A stretch of 6,469 nt of DNA from an uncultured Clostridiaceae bacterium (lineage in GTDB: Bacteria > Bacillota > Clostridia > Lachnospirales > Lachnospiraceae). Below are positions 1-5,656 of this stretch, piece after piece; the first letter of the stretch is position 1; every line of letters starts with the position of its first letter. The translations under genes were made by a program, and so were the position numbers. Under the pieces are notes generated by a model. It did not search any database, was not told where the DNA came from, and saw nothing but the letters and a program-made list of their open reading frames with translations. The stretch spans positions 1 to 6,469 of the forward strand of contig CAMWOF010000134.1 in NCBI GenBank assembly GCA_947175805.1, written 5' to 3'.

Positions 1-423
1 CTGCCGCTTACTGTTTTCAGTAAATATTACCTTGCACTGCTTAGATGCTTTACTCAACACATACCCGCCTTTCCCGTCCGAATAGACTCCATAGGCTCTG
101 ATATAATACACCCCACTTTTCTTTGGGAACCGCAAAGTAACCTTTTCTTTCCTGCCATCCATAAGATATGCATCATAATTTCTCCCCTGATACAGCGCAA
201 ACGCCTCCTTATGCGTAAACCTGCTGTCCGTATCCCATTCCAGCAGATACTGCGGCGCGTCCGTGCTGACAGAGCAAACTGTTTCTTCTCCCTGAGAAAT
301 CAACGCTACTGCTGGTGTCTGCATATCCGCAGCCCTACAGTGCAGATTACACAGGGCACACAAAAAAAGAACCAATACCGCGCCGGACATCATAATACGC
401 CGGACACCTCTTTTGTTATACAT
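1..423 (-). CDS. Secreted protein with FN3-like region, 5' part only
   Basis: Minus-strand reading frame open from ATG at 423 to the window edge, 141 codons with no stop; the C-terminus lies outside. The start is fixed by an AAGGAGG ribosome binding site at 437-431, seven bases before the ATG. Residues 1-33 form a signal peptide: basic start (MYNKRGVRR), hydrophobic core around 12-28 (SGAVLVLFLCAL) and a plausible type I cleavage site near CRA-AD (about 32/33). Cysteines are present in the core, but none sits in a good lipobox, so a lipoprotein is less likely. Residues about 50-130 have a beta-rich pattern (QYLLEWDTDSRF, then GVYYIRAYGVYSDGKGGY) like fibronectin type III-like modules in clostridial cell-surface proteins. 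Function is unknown; a surface or extracellular adhesive role is inference. It has its own promoter (704-676) and long leader, so it is probably not simply the end of the tagD operon. Confidence 0.75.
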   Translation of the reverse strand, partial: MYNKRGVRRIMMSGAVLVLFLCALCNLHCRAADMQTPAVALISQGEETVCSVSTDAPQYLLEWDTDSRFTHKEAFALYQGRNYDAYLMDGRKEKVTLRFPKKSGVYYIRAYGVYSDGKGGYVLSKASKQCKVIFTENSKRQ

Positions 424-669
424 ACACATTCCTCCTTAGCTATTATAGAGATAATAAAAGCCAATCATCCAGCCATAAGCGGGATGACAGAACATGTTTT
501 TGCGCGCAAAAAACACAGCATAAGACATCATAAACCTGTCTTATTAACATCCTCAAAACATGAGTTCTCTGGGAAAGGTGATATCATGAACCAATACCAC
601 TGTGCCCGAAAACGGCGATTCCCTGCGTACAGGGAAAAGAATCTTTGTAATCTATCGATAGTTATTACA
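424..669 (-). other. Long 5' leader of the secreted-protein gene
   Basis: About 245 bases between the predicted start point near 669 and the ATG at 423, with no convincing gene. It contains a perfect 7-bp hairpin with a 4-base loop (619-636, arms TTCCCTG/CAGGGAA) and a perfect 16-bp palindrome TTTTTGCGCGCAAAAA (497-512), which on the minus strand extends by a few pairs with one bulged base. The minus strand also has a TATAAT at 447-442, but it is too close to the ribosome binding site and lacks a -35 box. No known riboswitch class is recognisable by eye. Short minus-strand ATG frames (about 19 codons) have no ribosome binding site. A regulatory 5' UTR is inference from its length and hairpins. 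Confidence 0.4.
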
Positions 670-670
670 A
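645..670. promoter_or_regulatory. Dyad overlapping a start point, possible operator
   Basis: Inverted repeat TTGTAAT (645-651), then the perfect palindrome CTATCGATAG (652-661), two unpaired bases, then ATTACAA (664-670). It begins right at the predicted transcription start of the minus-strand promoter at 704-676, which is where a repressor would act. It could instead be the first hairpin of the leader RNA. The binding protein is unknown. Confidence 0.4.
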
Positions 671-675
671 TAAGA

Positions 676-704
676 ATTATAACACTGCAGACGTATAAAT
701 GCAA
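676..704 (-). promoter_or_regulatory. Extended -10 promoter for the secreted-protein gene
   Basis: On the minus strand: TTGCAT (704-699), a 17-base spacer, then TATAAT (681-676), preceded by TG one base upstream (TGTTATAAT), i.e. an extended -10. The predicted start is about 669. It lies between the tagD stop codon and the secreted-protein gene, so that gene can be expressed separately from the upstream operon. Confidence 0.65.
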
Positions 705-760
705 GCAAAACTGACTGCTTCTGCCCGTCTGTGCAAACTGACTGCCCCAGCCCGTCCGCC
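705..760. repeat. Imperfect 28-bp tandem repeat, two copies
   Basis: Copies at 705-732 and 733-760. Both start with GCAAA(A)CTGACTGC and end with GCCCGTC plus a few bases, with a changed centre (TTCT versus CCCA). The second copy supplies one arm of the hairpin at 750-775; the matching part of the first copy (CCGTCT, 725-730) could pair with AGACGG at 764-769 instead. It sits between the end of tagD and the next promoter. Origin and role are unknown. Confidence 0.5.
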
Positions 761-775
761 ATGAGACGGACAGGC
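750..775 (-). terminator. Strong hairpin after tagD, possible terminator
   Basis: Arms 750-758 and 767-775 pair over 9 bp with one G-U, around an 8-base loop. On the minus strand it starts about 9 bases after the tagD stop. There is no T-run after it on either strand, so it is not a standard intrinsic terminator. It may act as an mRNA 3'-end stabiliser, a weak terminator or a pause site. Confidence 0.35.
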
Positions 776-783
776 GTTCATCA

Positions 784-1185
784 TCACTTAGTATCCCCGG
801 TCTTTAAACTCTCCTTAATCTGCGTTGTAGAAATTTCCGGTGTGCGTGGCAAATATACAACCTCACAGTATTCCTTTAGGAAATCAAATTTGCCCTCCCA
901 ATCATCACCCATCACAAAAGTATCAATTCTGAATTCCTTCACATCAGAAATCTTCTGCTCCCAATTCTCCTCGGGAATGACCAAATCCACATAACGAATA
1001 GCCTCTAAAAGCTGCTTTCTCTTCTCATAATTAAAATAGCAGACCTTTTTTTTGGATTCCCAGTTAAACTCGTCTGTAGAGAGGGCAACAATCAGATAGT
1101 CCCCCTGTTCCTTGGCTCTCCGCAGCAAATTTACATGTCCGTAATGCAGCATATCAAATGTTCCATATGTGATAACCTTTTTCAT
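784..1185 (-). CDS. tagD: Glycerol-3-phosphate cytidylyltransferase TagD
   Basis: This 133-aa cytoplasmic nucleotidyltransferase makes CDP-glycerol from CTP and sn-glycerol 3-phosphate, the activated donor for glycerol-phosphate teichoic acid units. It aligns from memory almost end to end with Bacillus subtilis TagD (129 aa). Visible motifs are YGTFDMLHYGH, with the HxGH CTP-binding signature at residues 14-17, NWEQK at 74-78, the highly conserved GDDWEGKFDFLK at 93-104, and RTPEISTTQIK at 114-124. The last is the usual RTEGISTT motif with P-E in place of E-G. The start ATG has AAGGAG at 1199-1194, eight bases upstream. It is the last gene of the operon, 22 bases after the glycerophosphotransferase stop, which would be the user of its product. 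The enzyme identity is very secure; the polymer it serves is inferred. Confidence 0.96.
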   Translation of the reverse strand: MKKVITYGTFDMLHYGHVNLLRRAKEQGDYLIVALSTDEFNWESKKKVCYFNYEKRKQLLEAIRYVDLVIPEENWEQKISDVKEFRIDTFVMGDDWEGKFDFLKEYCEVVYLPRTPEISTTQIKESLKTGDTK

Positions 1186-1207
1186 AATGTACTCTCCTTC
1201 AAAAAAA

Positions 1208-2473
1208 TTATCTGTCTAATATTTCTTCAATCAAATCACAGACAGCCTCCGAAGCGCGTCCGTTCTCCATACAGCCCTTCTCCTTTAGGAATGCCGTCGC
1301 CTTCTCCTCATATACGGCTTCGTCAAATCCGGCAATATTGCCGAGCAGCGTTTTCATATTTTCTGCAATCGGAAATGGCGTCTCCTCGAGGCGGTAGTAA
1401 AATCCCCGCTCCGTATTGTACTTTTCTATATCCGGCGCATAGATAAATGCCGGACGCCCGGTCAGCAGGAAATCAAAAATGCAGCTGGAATAGTCGGTCA
1501 CCACCGCATCGGATGCAAAGAGCAGCTCCTGGATATCTGGATAACCGCTGCCGTCCACAGGCTGTACATGCCCGGCTATATGCAGCACATCCATGCCAGT
1601 CCTCATACGCGGGTGCAGCCGTACCACAAAGGACCAGTCTCCGCCAAAGCGCTTTGCAAGTGCGGACACCGCCGCATCCACATCCAGTCTGTCAGTGGGA
1701 AATCCGCCAGATTCCCGGAAGGTGGGCACATATAAGAAAATCCTGTGTTCCGGTTTTATGCCCAGGGCATTTTTCACCTTCACCGCACAATCAGAAACAT
1801 CCTCCCGGAAAAAAATATCATTTCTCGGATGCCCCAGCTCTAATACATGTTCCACATTCCAAAAGCCTCGCCGATACACCTGTGTTTCAAAGGCGCTGTT
1901 GGAAATCCAGTAGTCCGTGGCATTGGAATTTTTCTGTGCCAGATAATTCCAGTGCTTTATAGAGGTAAGTCCTTCACAATCCCGATCCAGCTTCTTAATG
2001 CCCAGCGAGCCATGCCACATCTGGATATAGGTCTGTCCCTCCCGCTTCACGAGCCCTTTATTAAAGTAGGCACTCAGGTGATAGTTGCAGACCCACAGGG
2101 CCGCCGTATAATATTCGCGCAGTGCCTCCGTACTGCCATATTCCACCAGCCTTACGCCCTCCGGGAATTCTCCTGCATGGCTGTCAGCCCGCCTCACCGT
2201 CCACACAATATCCAAATCCGGCCGGCGTTTTAGTAAAGCCTCTGTAACATATTTGCAGTTGCAGCCATACCCTCTTCCCATATAATTATCGAAAATGACC
2301 TTGTTGCCTGCAATCGGCAAAGAGCCAAAGGCATCCCATGCCTTTTGGGTCAGTGACCTTTTAATGCGCAGGGGCGTATGCTTCAGAGAAAGAATTCTGT
2401 AATCCTCTTCTATCGTATAGTCACAGAAAAATTTCACCATTTTTTTTATGGAAGCCCTAATTCTTCTTTTCAT
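1208..2473 (-). CDS. CDP-glycerol glycerophosphotransferase family protein
   Basis: A 421-aa protein of the TagB/TagF (Glyphos_transf) family, which transfers polyol-phosphate from CDP-glycerol or CDP-ribitol to a wall- or lipoteichoic-acid acceptor at the inner face of the membrane. In order: a basic amphipathic N-terminus (MKRRIRASIKKMVKFF), then the catalytic domain with QMWHGSLGIKKL (151-162), GHPRND (214-219), YVPTFR (248-253), RLHP (285-288), TDYSSCIFDF (326-335) and DIEKYNTERGFYY (348-360). The His residues of WHG and HP and the DYSS stretch are typical catalytic or ligand-binding positions. The start is chosen at ATG 2473; an in-frame GTG at 2479 is possible. The ribosome binding site is weak (GAGTGG). 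The gene overlaps the end of the TarI-like gene by 17 bases, suggesting translational coupling. Primase versus polymerase, and glycerol versus ribitol, cannot be told by eye; at this length it has a single transferase domain. Confidence 0.92.
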   Translation of the reverse strand: MKRRIRASIKKMVKFFCDYTIEEDYRILSLKHTPLRIKRSLTQKAWDAFGSLPIAGNKVIFDNYMGRGYGCNCKYVTEALLKRRPDLDIVWTVRRADSHAGEFPEGVRLVEYGSTEALREYYTAALWVCNYHLSAYFNKGLVKREGQTYIQMWHGSLGIKKLDRDCEGLTSIKHWNYLAQKNSNATDYWISNSAFETQVYRRGFWNVEHVLELGHPRNDIFFREDVSDCAVKVKNALGIKPEHRIFLYVPTFRESGGFPTDRLDVDAAVSALAKRFGGDWSFVVRLHPRMRTGMDVLHIAGHVQPVDGSGYPDIQELLFASDAVVTDYSSCIFDFLLTGRPAFIYAPDIEKYNTERGFYYRLEETPFPIAENMKTLLGNIAGFDEAVYEEKATAFLKEKGCMENGRASEAVCDLIEEILDR

Positions 2474-3227
2474 AACCACTCTTTTTTAAGATATCCGGTG
2501 TCTGCCCGATACCGAATGCCTGCTCGTTCTCCCTGTACTGGATCAGCGCCCGGTACATATACACATCCTCCGGCGTTGTTACTTTGATGTTGCCCCGGTT
2601 GCCCTCCACCATATAGGCCTCTTTTCCGATGCTCCTCATCAGGGTACAAGAATCCACAAGATTTTCGTATCCATTCTCAGAGGCTCTAACCGTCTCATGG
2701 GCAGCAATAATATCATCTAAGCGGAAGCTCTGCGGCGCCTGGGCCGCAAAAGTATCCTTTCGATAAGGAACCTGCTCCACCTGCTCGCCATTAGAGCTCA
2801 TTAAAATCGTCTCGTAGCATGCAGTACAGGTTATTGCATTTCCATTTTTCTTCACACCCTCAATGTTTCTCATGATAGTGTCAAAGGACACCCACGGACG
2901 GACGCCGTCATGAATTAAAACAATGCTGTCGCCGGGATTCTCCTTTCTCGCAGCCGTCAGGGCATTATATATAGAATCCTGTCCGCTCTCTCCGCCGGGC
3001 ACAATTCCCTTTACCTTCTCTATCCCGAATTTTCTCGTCAGCTTTTGCATATATGGAATATAATCTGCCAAAACTGCCATATAGATTGCATCAATCTCCG
3101 GATGGGACTCAAACAAATCCAGCGTATGCACAATAATCGGCTTGCCGTTTATCTCCAGAAATTGCTTCGGAATTCCTGCGCCCATGCGGATACCCGCACC
3201 TCCTGCAAATATAATTGCTATATTCAT
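2457..3227 (-). CDS. IspD/TarI-family cytidylyltransferase, probably TarI-like
   Basis: A 256-aa cytidylyltransferase that joins CMP from CTP to a sugar- or polyol-phosphate. Motifs: IIFAGGAGIRMG (5-16) with PKQ (20-22), the CTP-binding loop; HDGVRPWVS (106-114); AAQAPQSFRL (161-170); DSCTLMRSIGK (192-202); and NIKVTTPEDV (213-222). HDGVRP, the VPYR stretch before the QxPQ motif, and the company of teichoic-acid genes favour a TarI-type enzyme (CDP-ribitol) over IspD of the MEP isoprenoid pathway. IspD cannot be excluded, and no TarJ reductase is in the window. About 25 residues at the C-terminus extend beyond the usual length of about 230. The start at 3227 is chosen because GGAGG lies seven bases upstream and the protein then begins directly with the family's beta-strand; the frame is also open back to an ATG at 3284 with no ribosome binding site. 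First gene of the operon, downstream of the promoter at 3344-3316. Confidence 0.85.
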   Translation of the reverse strand: MNIAIIFAGGAGIRMGAGIPKQFLEINGKPIIVHTLDLFESHPEIDAIYMAVLADYIPYMQKLTRKFGIEKVKGIVPGGESGQDSIYNALTAARKENPGDSIVLIHDGVRPWVSFDTIMRNIEGVKKNGNAITCTACYETILMSSNGEQVEQVPYRKDTFAAQAPQSFRLDDIIAAHETVRASENGYENLVDSCTLMRSIGKEAYMVEGNRGNIKVTTPEDVYMYRALIQYRENEQAFGIGQTPDILKKSGYEKKN

Positions 3228-3234
3228 GCTTGTA

Positions 3235-3239
3235 CCTCC
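3235..3239 (-). promoter_or_regulatory. Ribosome binding site deciding the TarI-like start
   Basis: GGAGG on the minus strand, seven bases before ATG 3227. The in-frame upstream ATG at 3284 has no such site, so the 19-residue N-terminal extension is probably not translated. A small imperfect hairpin (3246-3269, GTCG/CGAC and GCTC/GAGC with a 3-base bulge) lies just upstream of the site in the leader. Confidence 0.75.
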
Positions 3240-3315
3240 ATAACTGTCGGATGCTCCATAAGAGCCGACCATTACAACCTTCATATTACGTTTTACACTA
3301 CCTATAATTTAATAC

Positions 3316-3344
3316 ACTATAGCTTATTTTAAAAAGCGTGTCAA
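3316..3344 (-). promoter_or_regulatory. Sigma-A promoter of the tarI-tag-tagD operon
   Basis: On the minus strand: TTGACA (3344-3339), exactly 17 bases, then TATAGT (3321-3316); near-perfect consensus. Predicted start about 3309, giving a leader of about 82 bases before ATG 3227. Three 23-bp repeats lie immediately upstream of the -35 box. Confidence 0.85.
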
Positions 3345-3350
3345 TAAACA

Positions 3351-3419
3351 GTGCTTATTATACACTGTACACAGCACTTATTATATACTTTACACATCGC
3401 TTATTATGCGCTATGTAAA
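3351..3419. repeat. Three 23-bp direct repeats upstream of the operon promoter
   Basis: Copies at 3351-3373, 3374-3396 and 3397-3419 with an exact period of 23. The shared core is CTTATTAT at the same place in each copy (minus strand ATAATAAG), and copies 1 and 2 also share the ending TACACA. Copies 1 and 2 carry TATAAT on the minus strand; copy 3 has CATAAT. Part of copies 2 and 3 also forms an inverted repeat (CTTTACA 3388-3394 with TGTAAAG 3414-3420). They lie just upstream of the -35 box, a typical place for an activator array; they also follow closely on the stop codon at 3425. No regulator is identified. Confidence 0.75.
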
Positions 3420-3424
3420 GTTTC

Positions 3425-4579
3425 TTATCCTGCATCCTCCCGACACATGTCTAGTATAGATAAAATGCGCTCTGTAGCATGTCCGTCACAGCAGGACATA
3501 TGGAATCCATAAGCCTCCCTAATATCCTGTGAAGCTCTGTTGGAAAACTCATGCGCTATGGCATCCTCCAATTCTCCCTCCCCTGTCACTACAGTCGTTG
3601 GATAGGAGTCATAGGGCAGATAAAACCCTCTTGTCTTTTCATAGCTTTCCAAGTCCGGTGCAAAGAAAACAAAAGGTTTTTCATATGCCATGTAGTCAAA
3701 CAGCACGGAGGAGTAATCGGTTATCAGCAAATCTGTAACACACAGCAGCTCCTCCGTGGGAATATCACAATTGGAGAAAAAACCTTTCCCCTCCAAATGG
3801 GGATGGAGCTTGAGCAGCCAAAAATACCGTTCCTTTGTCCTCTCCATCACACGCTTTATCTCATCCATACCATAGAGCCTGGGACTGCCTGCGTTCCCCC
3901 GGAAGGTGGGCGCCCATAAAATAACCTGCCGTCCCTCTGCCTCAGGGTATCTGCGGTAAAACTGCTCCCTCATGCTGCGGTTCCACTGCTCATCAAAATA
4001 CCAATCCGAACGGCTGATACCCGTTGCCTTTACAGTACCTTCCGGCAGCCCCATCAGCTTTGTAAATATAGGGATAAGCTCCGGCGCACTGACCGTAACC
4101 AAATCATAATTTTTGTAGACATTACCTCTGTAGAGCTTAGGTATATCATCTGCGGTGTCATAGCCGCTCTTTTTCAGGATTCCCCCCGAATGCCAAAGCT
4201 GAACTACAGTAGTCTCCGGCCTTTTTTCACAAGAGGAAACCGGCAAAAAATTGTCACAAATAAATACATATTCCGCAACGGCATACTGCTTCATAAAGCC
4301 CCGAATCCAACGAAGCATCTGACCATAGCCCATATCCTCGAAACGCGTAATAAACGTATCCACCTGATATGCAGGGCAGCTGCTTACCGTTTCATACATT
4401 CTCCGCATACTAAAAGGAATCTTCCCCTCTCTTGTATGGCTGTCCGCAAACAAAACAAGCCCTTTTTGTATTTCTCTGGTTCCTTTTCCAAAGCCACAAT
4501 ATCTGCGGTACAAAAAAGGCATATACACCTGTTGCATTATCATTTTTGCTATTTGTTTTAAATAAAATTTTAGTCCCAA
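3425..4579 (-). CDS. Glycerophosphotransferase family protein (TagB-like)
   Basis: A 384-aa second member of the CDP-glycerol glycerophosphotransferase family, quite different in sequence from the one at 2473-1208. Domain order: basic/hydrophobic N-terminus (about 1-25, possible membrane-surface association), LVLFADSHTREG (41-52), then the transferase domain with QLWHSGGILKKSGYDT (127-142), GISRSD (187-192), LWAPTFRG (221-228), LKLHPH (256-261), LLITDYSSVLFDYM (284-297), FFAPDLESY (305-313), KTRGFYLPY (315-323) and C-terminal DGHATERI (365-372). The predicted role is polyol-phosphate transfer onto a teichoic-acid-like acceptor, TagB-like priming or chain modification; the substrate is unknown. 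The start is unusual: TTG at 4579 right after an in-frame TAG, with only AGGG very close upstream. ATG 4543 (residue 13) is the alternative but lacks a ribosome binding site. It has its own promoter (4669-4641). No clear terminator separates it from the next operon, so read-through is possible. Confidence 0.9.
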   Translation of the reverse strand: MGLKFYLKQIAKMIMQQVYMPFLYRRYCGFGKGTREIQKGLVLFADSHTREGKIPFSMRRMYETVSSCPAYQVDTFITRFEDMGYGQMLRWIRGFMKQYAVAEYVFICDNFLPVSSCEKRPETTVVQLWHSGGILKKSGYDTADDIPKLYRGNVYKNYDLVTVSAPELIPIFTKLMGLPEGTVKATGISRSDWYFDEQWNRSMREQFYRRYPEAEGRQVILWAPTFRGNAGSPRLYGMDEIKRVMERTKERYFWLLKLHPHLEGKGFFSNCDIPTEELLCVTDLLITDYSSVLFDYMAYEKPFVFFAPDLESYEKTRGFYLPYDSYPTTVVTGEGELEDAIAHEFSNRASQDIREAYGFHMSCCDGHATERILSILDMCREDAG

Positions 4580-4640
4580 TGCACCCTAATCCTGATTTAT
4601 CTGATTTTTTTATTATCTTGCAATTTGTGATTTTCTATAC

Positions 4641-4669
4641 AATATACTGCTTGTTTTGGATAGTGTCAA
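4641..4669 (-). promoter_or_regulatory. Sigma-A promoter of the TagB-like gene
   Basis: On the minus strand: TTGACA (4669-4664), 17 bases, TATATT (4646-4641). Predicted start about 4634, giving a leader of about 54 bases. It lies just after the terminator of the preceding gene, so the teichoic-acid genes start a fresh transcription unit here. Confidence 0.85.
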
Positions 4670-4680
4670 GTGACCTGCGA

Positions 4681-4732
4681 AAAAAACAAAAAACAGGGTG
4701 CACTACGTCTGCCCGTAATACTCCCTGTTTTT
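4681..4732 (-). terminator. Intrinsic terminator of the DUF6465-like gene
   Basis: On the minus strand AAAAACAGGG (4732-4723) pairs with CCCTGTTTTT (4698-4689) over 10 bp. Inside, after a 3x3 internal loop, ATTACG pairs with CGTAGT over 6 bp (one G-U) with a 6-base loop. The stem runs straight into a T-rich tract (4693-4681). The opposite strand also ends in TTTTTGTG, so weak bidirectional activity is possible. It lies about 30 bases after the stop codon at 4763. Confidence 0.9.
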
Positions 4733-4762
4733 GTGTATGTATCCGCAAAGCACTGTCTATTA

Positions 4763-5188
4763 TTAGAACAATGCGATGTCGCCCTTCTCATCATCAGCAG
4801 TATAATAAACCATATTCGTCTCTGGCTGAACATAGATATTCAGCTCCTTGATTGTCTTCTTGCCGGAAGCTGCCTTTACCTTTGCAACGATATCCTCAGT
4901 AGACAGCTTGTTGCCTGCCCACTCCAAAAATACCTCTTGCTTTGCTGCAGTCTTTTTTGCCGGTGCTGCCTTCTTTGTTGCAGTCTTCTTTGCTGCTGTC
5001 TTTGCTGCTGTCTTTGCCGGCTCTGCCTTCTTTGCTGCTGTCTTTGCCGGCTCTGCCTTCTTTGCTGCAGCCTTCGCTGGCTCTGCCTTCTTTGCTTCTT
5101 CTGCTTTCTTCACTGTAGCCTTTGCTGCATCTACCTTCTTCATAGCCTCATCAATCTGTGCACTGCCTGTCTTTTTAATAGTTGCCAT
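4763..5188 (-). CDS. DUF6465-like protein with histone-H1-like basic region
   Basis: A 141-aa cytoplasmic protein. Residues 1-20 are a short mixed segment (MATIKKTGSAQIDEAMKKVD). Residues about 21-83 are almost only Lys, Ala, Pro, Glu and Thr and contain three near-identical 10-residue units (AKKAEPAKTA type), like the tails of bacterial histone-H1-like and other nucleic-acid-binding proteins. Residues 85-141 form a small folded domain (QEVFLEWAGNKLSTEDIVAK, then KELNIYVQPETNMVYYTADD) that I recognise as like the DUF6465 proteins common in Lachnospiraceae. No enzymatic motif, signal peptide or membrane segment is seen. DNA or RNA binding by the basic region is inference. The start at 5188 has AAGGAG upstream at a rather long distance (about 11 bases). 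It is a single-gene transcription unit with its own promoter, leader and terminator. Confidence 0.88.
   Translation of the reverse strand: MATIKKTGSAQIDEAMKKVDAAKATVKKAEEAKKAEPAKAAAKKAEPAKTAAKKAEPAKTAAKTAAKKTATKKAAPAKKTAAKQEVFLEWAGNKLSTEDIVAKVKAASGKKTIKELNIYVQPETNMVYYTADDEKGDIALF
5011..5100 (-). repeat. Three 30-bp in-frame repeats within the DUF6465-like gene
   Basis: Units 5011-5040, 5041-5070 and 5071-5100, period exactly 30. The first two are almost identical and the third has diverged. They encode the 10-residue AKKAEPAK(T/A)A units of the basic region, so copy number could vary in frame by slippage or recombination without breaking the gene. Confidence 0.85.
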
Positions 5189-5304
5189 TGTTTTGTAATC
5201 TCCTTTTCTTAACCATGCCTGGGGCTAATGCCTCAAAAGCACCTTCTTGGTGAGAACTGGCAAATCACCAGCTCAGTAACATCTTGTCTTTCTACTTGAG
5301 TTAC
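5189..5304 (-). other. Structured 5' leader of the DUF6465-like gene
   Basis: About 115 bases from the predicted start (near 5303) to the ATG. On the minus strand it opens with GTAAC (5304-5300), able to pair with GTTAC (5280-5276). Then GGTGA (5269-5265) can pair with TCACC (5253-5249), while CACC (5252-5249) can instead pair with GGTG (5243-5240). CTCAA (5300-5296) could pair at long range with TTGAG (5236-5232). Competing pairings of this sort occur in attenuators and cis-regulatory RNAs, but no known family is recognised. Confidence 0.35.
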
Positions 5305-5309
5305 CTTAT

Positions 5310-5337
5310 CTTATACCATTTTGATTTTATTTGCAAC
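5310..5337 (-). promoter_or_regulatory. Extended -10 promoter of the DUF6465-like gene
   Basis: On the minus strand: TGGTATAAG (5318-5310), an extended -10, with a modest -35 GTTGCA (5337-5332) at a 16-base spacing. Predicted start about 5303. A second TGTTATAAT (5502-5494) lies further upstream on the same strand but has no good -35 box. Confidence 0.55.
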
Positions 5338-5611
5338 TCTGTGAAGCATTTTTCTCTCAATTTTACAATGGAAAAAATAAATTTTTCCCGTTTCAATACA
5401 TTTTGCACAACAACTACTATCACAGACAAAAATACATTCTGTTCATTTTATGCATTTTCTTTTAAAATTATTTTATCTCTTAGTGAAACTTGAATTATAA
5501 CAAATAACACGGCATAATCAGCTGGACAATGGGTATTGGGGTTATCGATTTGCATTCACATAAATGGAAAGAAGATTCCTACATAGCAGAAAACACAAAG
5601 AAGCAATAAAA
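5338..5611. other. AT-rich intergenic stretch without a gene
   Basis: About 270 bases, markedly richer in A and T than the teichoic-acid genes. I see no supported gene; a 26-codon plus-strand frame from ATG 5530 has no ribosome binding site. It contains an AT-rich inverted repeat (GGAAAAA 5370-5376 with TTTTTCC 5382-5388) and an isolated extended -10 TGTTATAAT on the minus strand (5502-5494). It marks the transition from the chromosomal-looking genes to the XRE locus. Confidence 0.5.
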
Positions 5612-5656
5612 CATAGGCAGCAGCATTATACATAAGTAGAAATGCTGTTGCCTATG
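5605..5656 (-). terminator. Intrinsic terminator of the XRE gene
   Basis: Arms 5612-5627 and 5641-5656 pair over 16 bp with one G-U, loop 5628-5640. On the minus strand the stem is followed by TTTTATT (5611-5605). The XRE stop codon (5654-5652) lies inside the first arm. On the plus strand a short TTTT follows, so some bidirectional effect is possible. Confidence 0.9.

Noticed and set aside
442..447. TATAAT on the minus strand close to the secreted-protein start
   Set aside because: No -35 box at the right distance, and the transcript would begin at the ribosome binding site; the promoter at 704-676 is better.
211..714. Plus-strand frame of 167 codons
   Set aside because: It overlaps the well-supported minus-strand secreted-protein gene and its leader, has no ribosome binding site and no recognisable domain.
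1447..2233. Several plus-strand frames of 100-170 codons inside the glycerophosphotransferase gene
   Set aside because: They are antisense to a gene with all family motifs intact and have Pro/Ser/His-rich, non-protein-like composition.
3228..3284. N-terminal extension of the TarI-like protein from ATG 3284
   Set aside because: No ribosome binding site there, whereas ATG 3227 has GGAGG at ideal spacing and begins at the family's usual N-terminus.
3351..3419. CRISPR array
   Set aside because: The repeats are contiguous with no spacers and are imperfect; no cas genes are present.
4670..5212. Long plus-strand frame of 180 codons very rich in Cys and Leu
   Set aside because: It is the reverse-strand shadow of the Lys/Ala repeat region of the DUF6465-like gene; there is no ribosome binding site and the composition is implausible.
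5530..5610. 26-codon plus-strand frame starting ATG GGT ATT
   Set aside because: No ribosome binding site or promoter, and no family recognised; it could be a gene remnant but cannot be supported.
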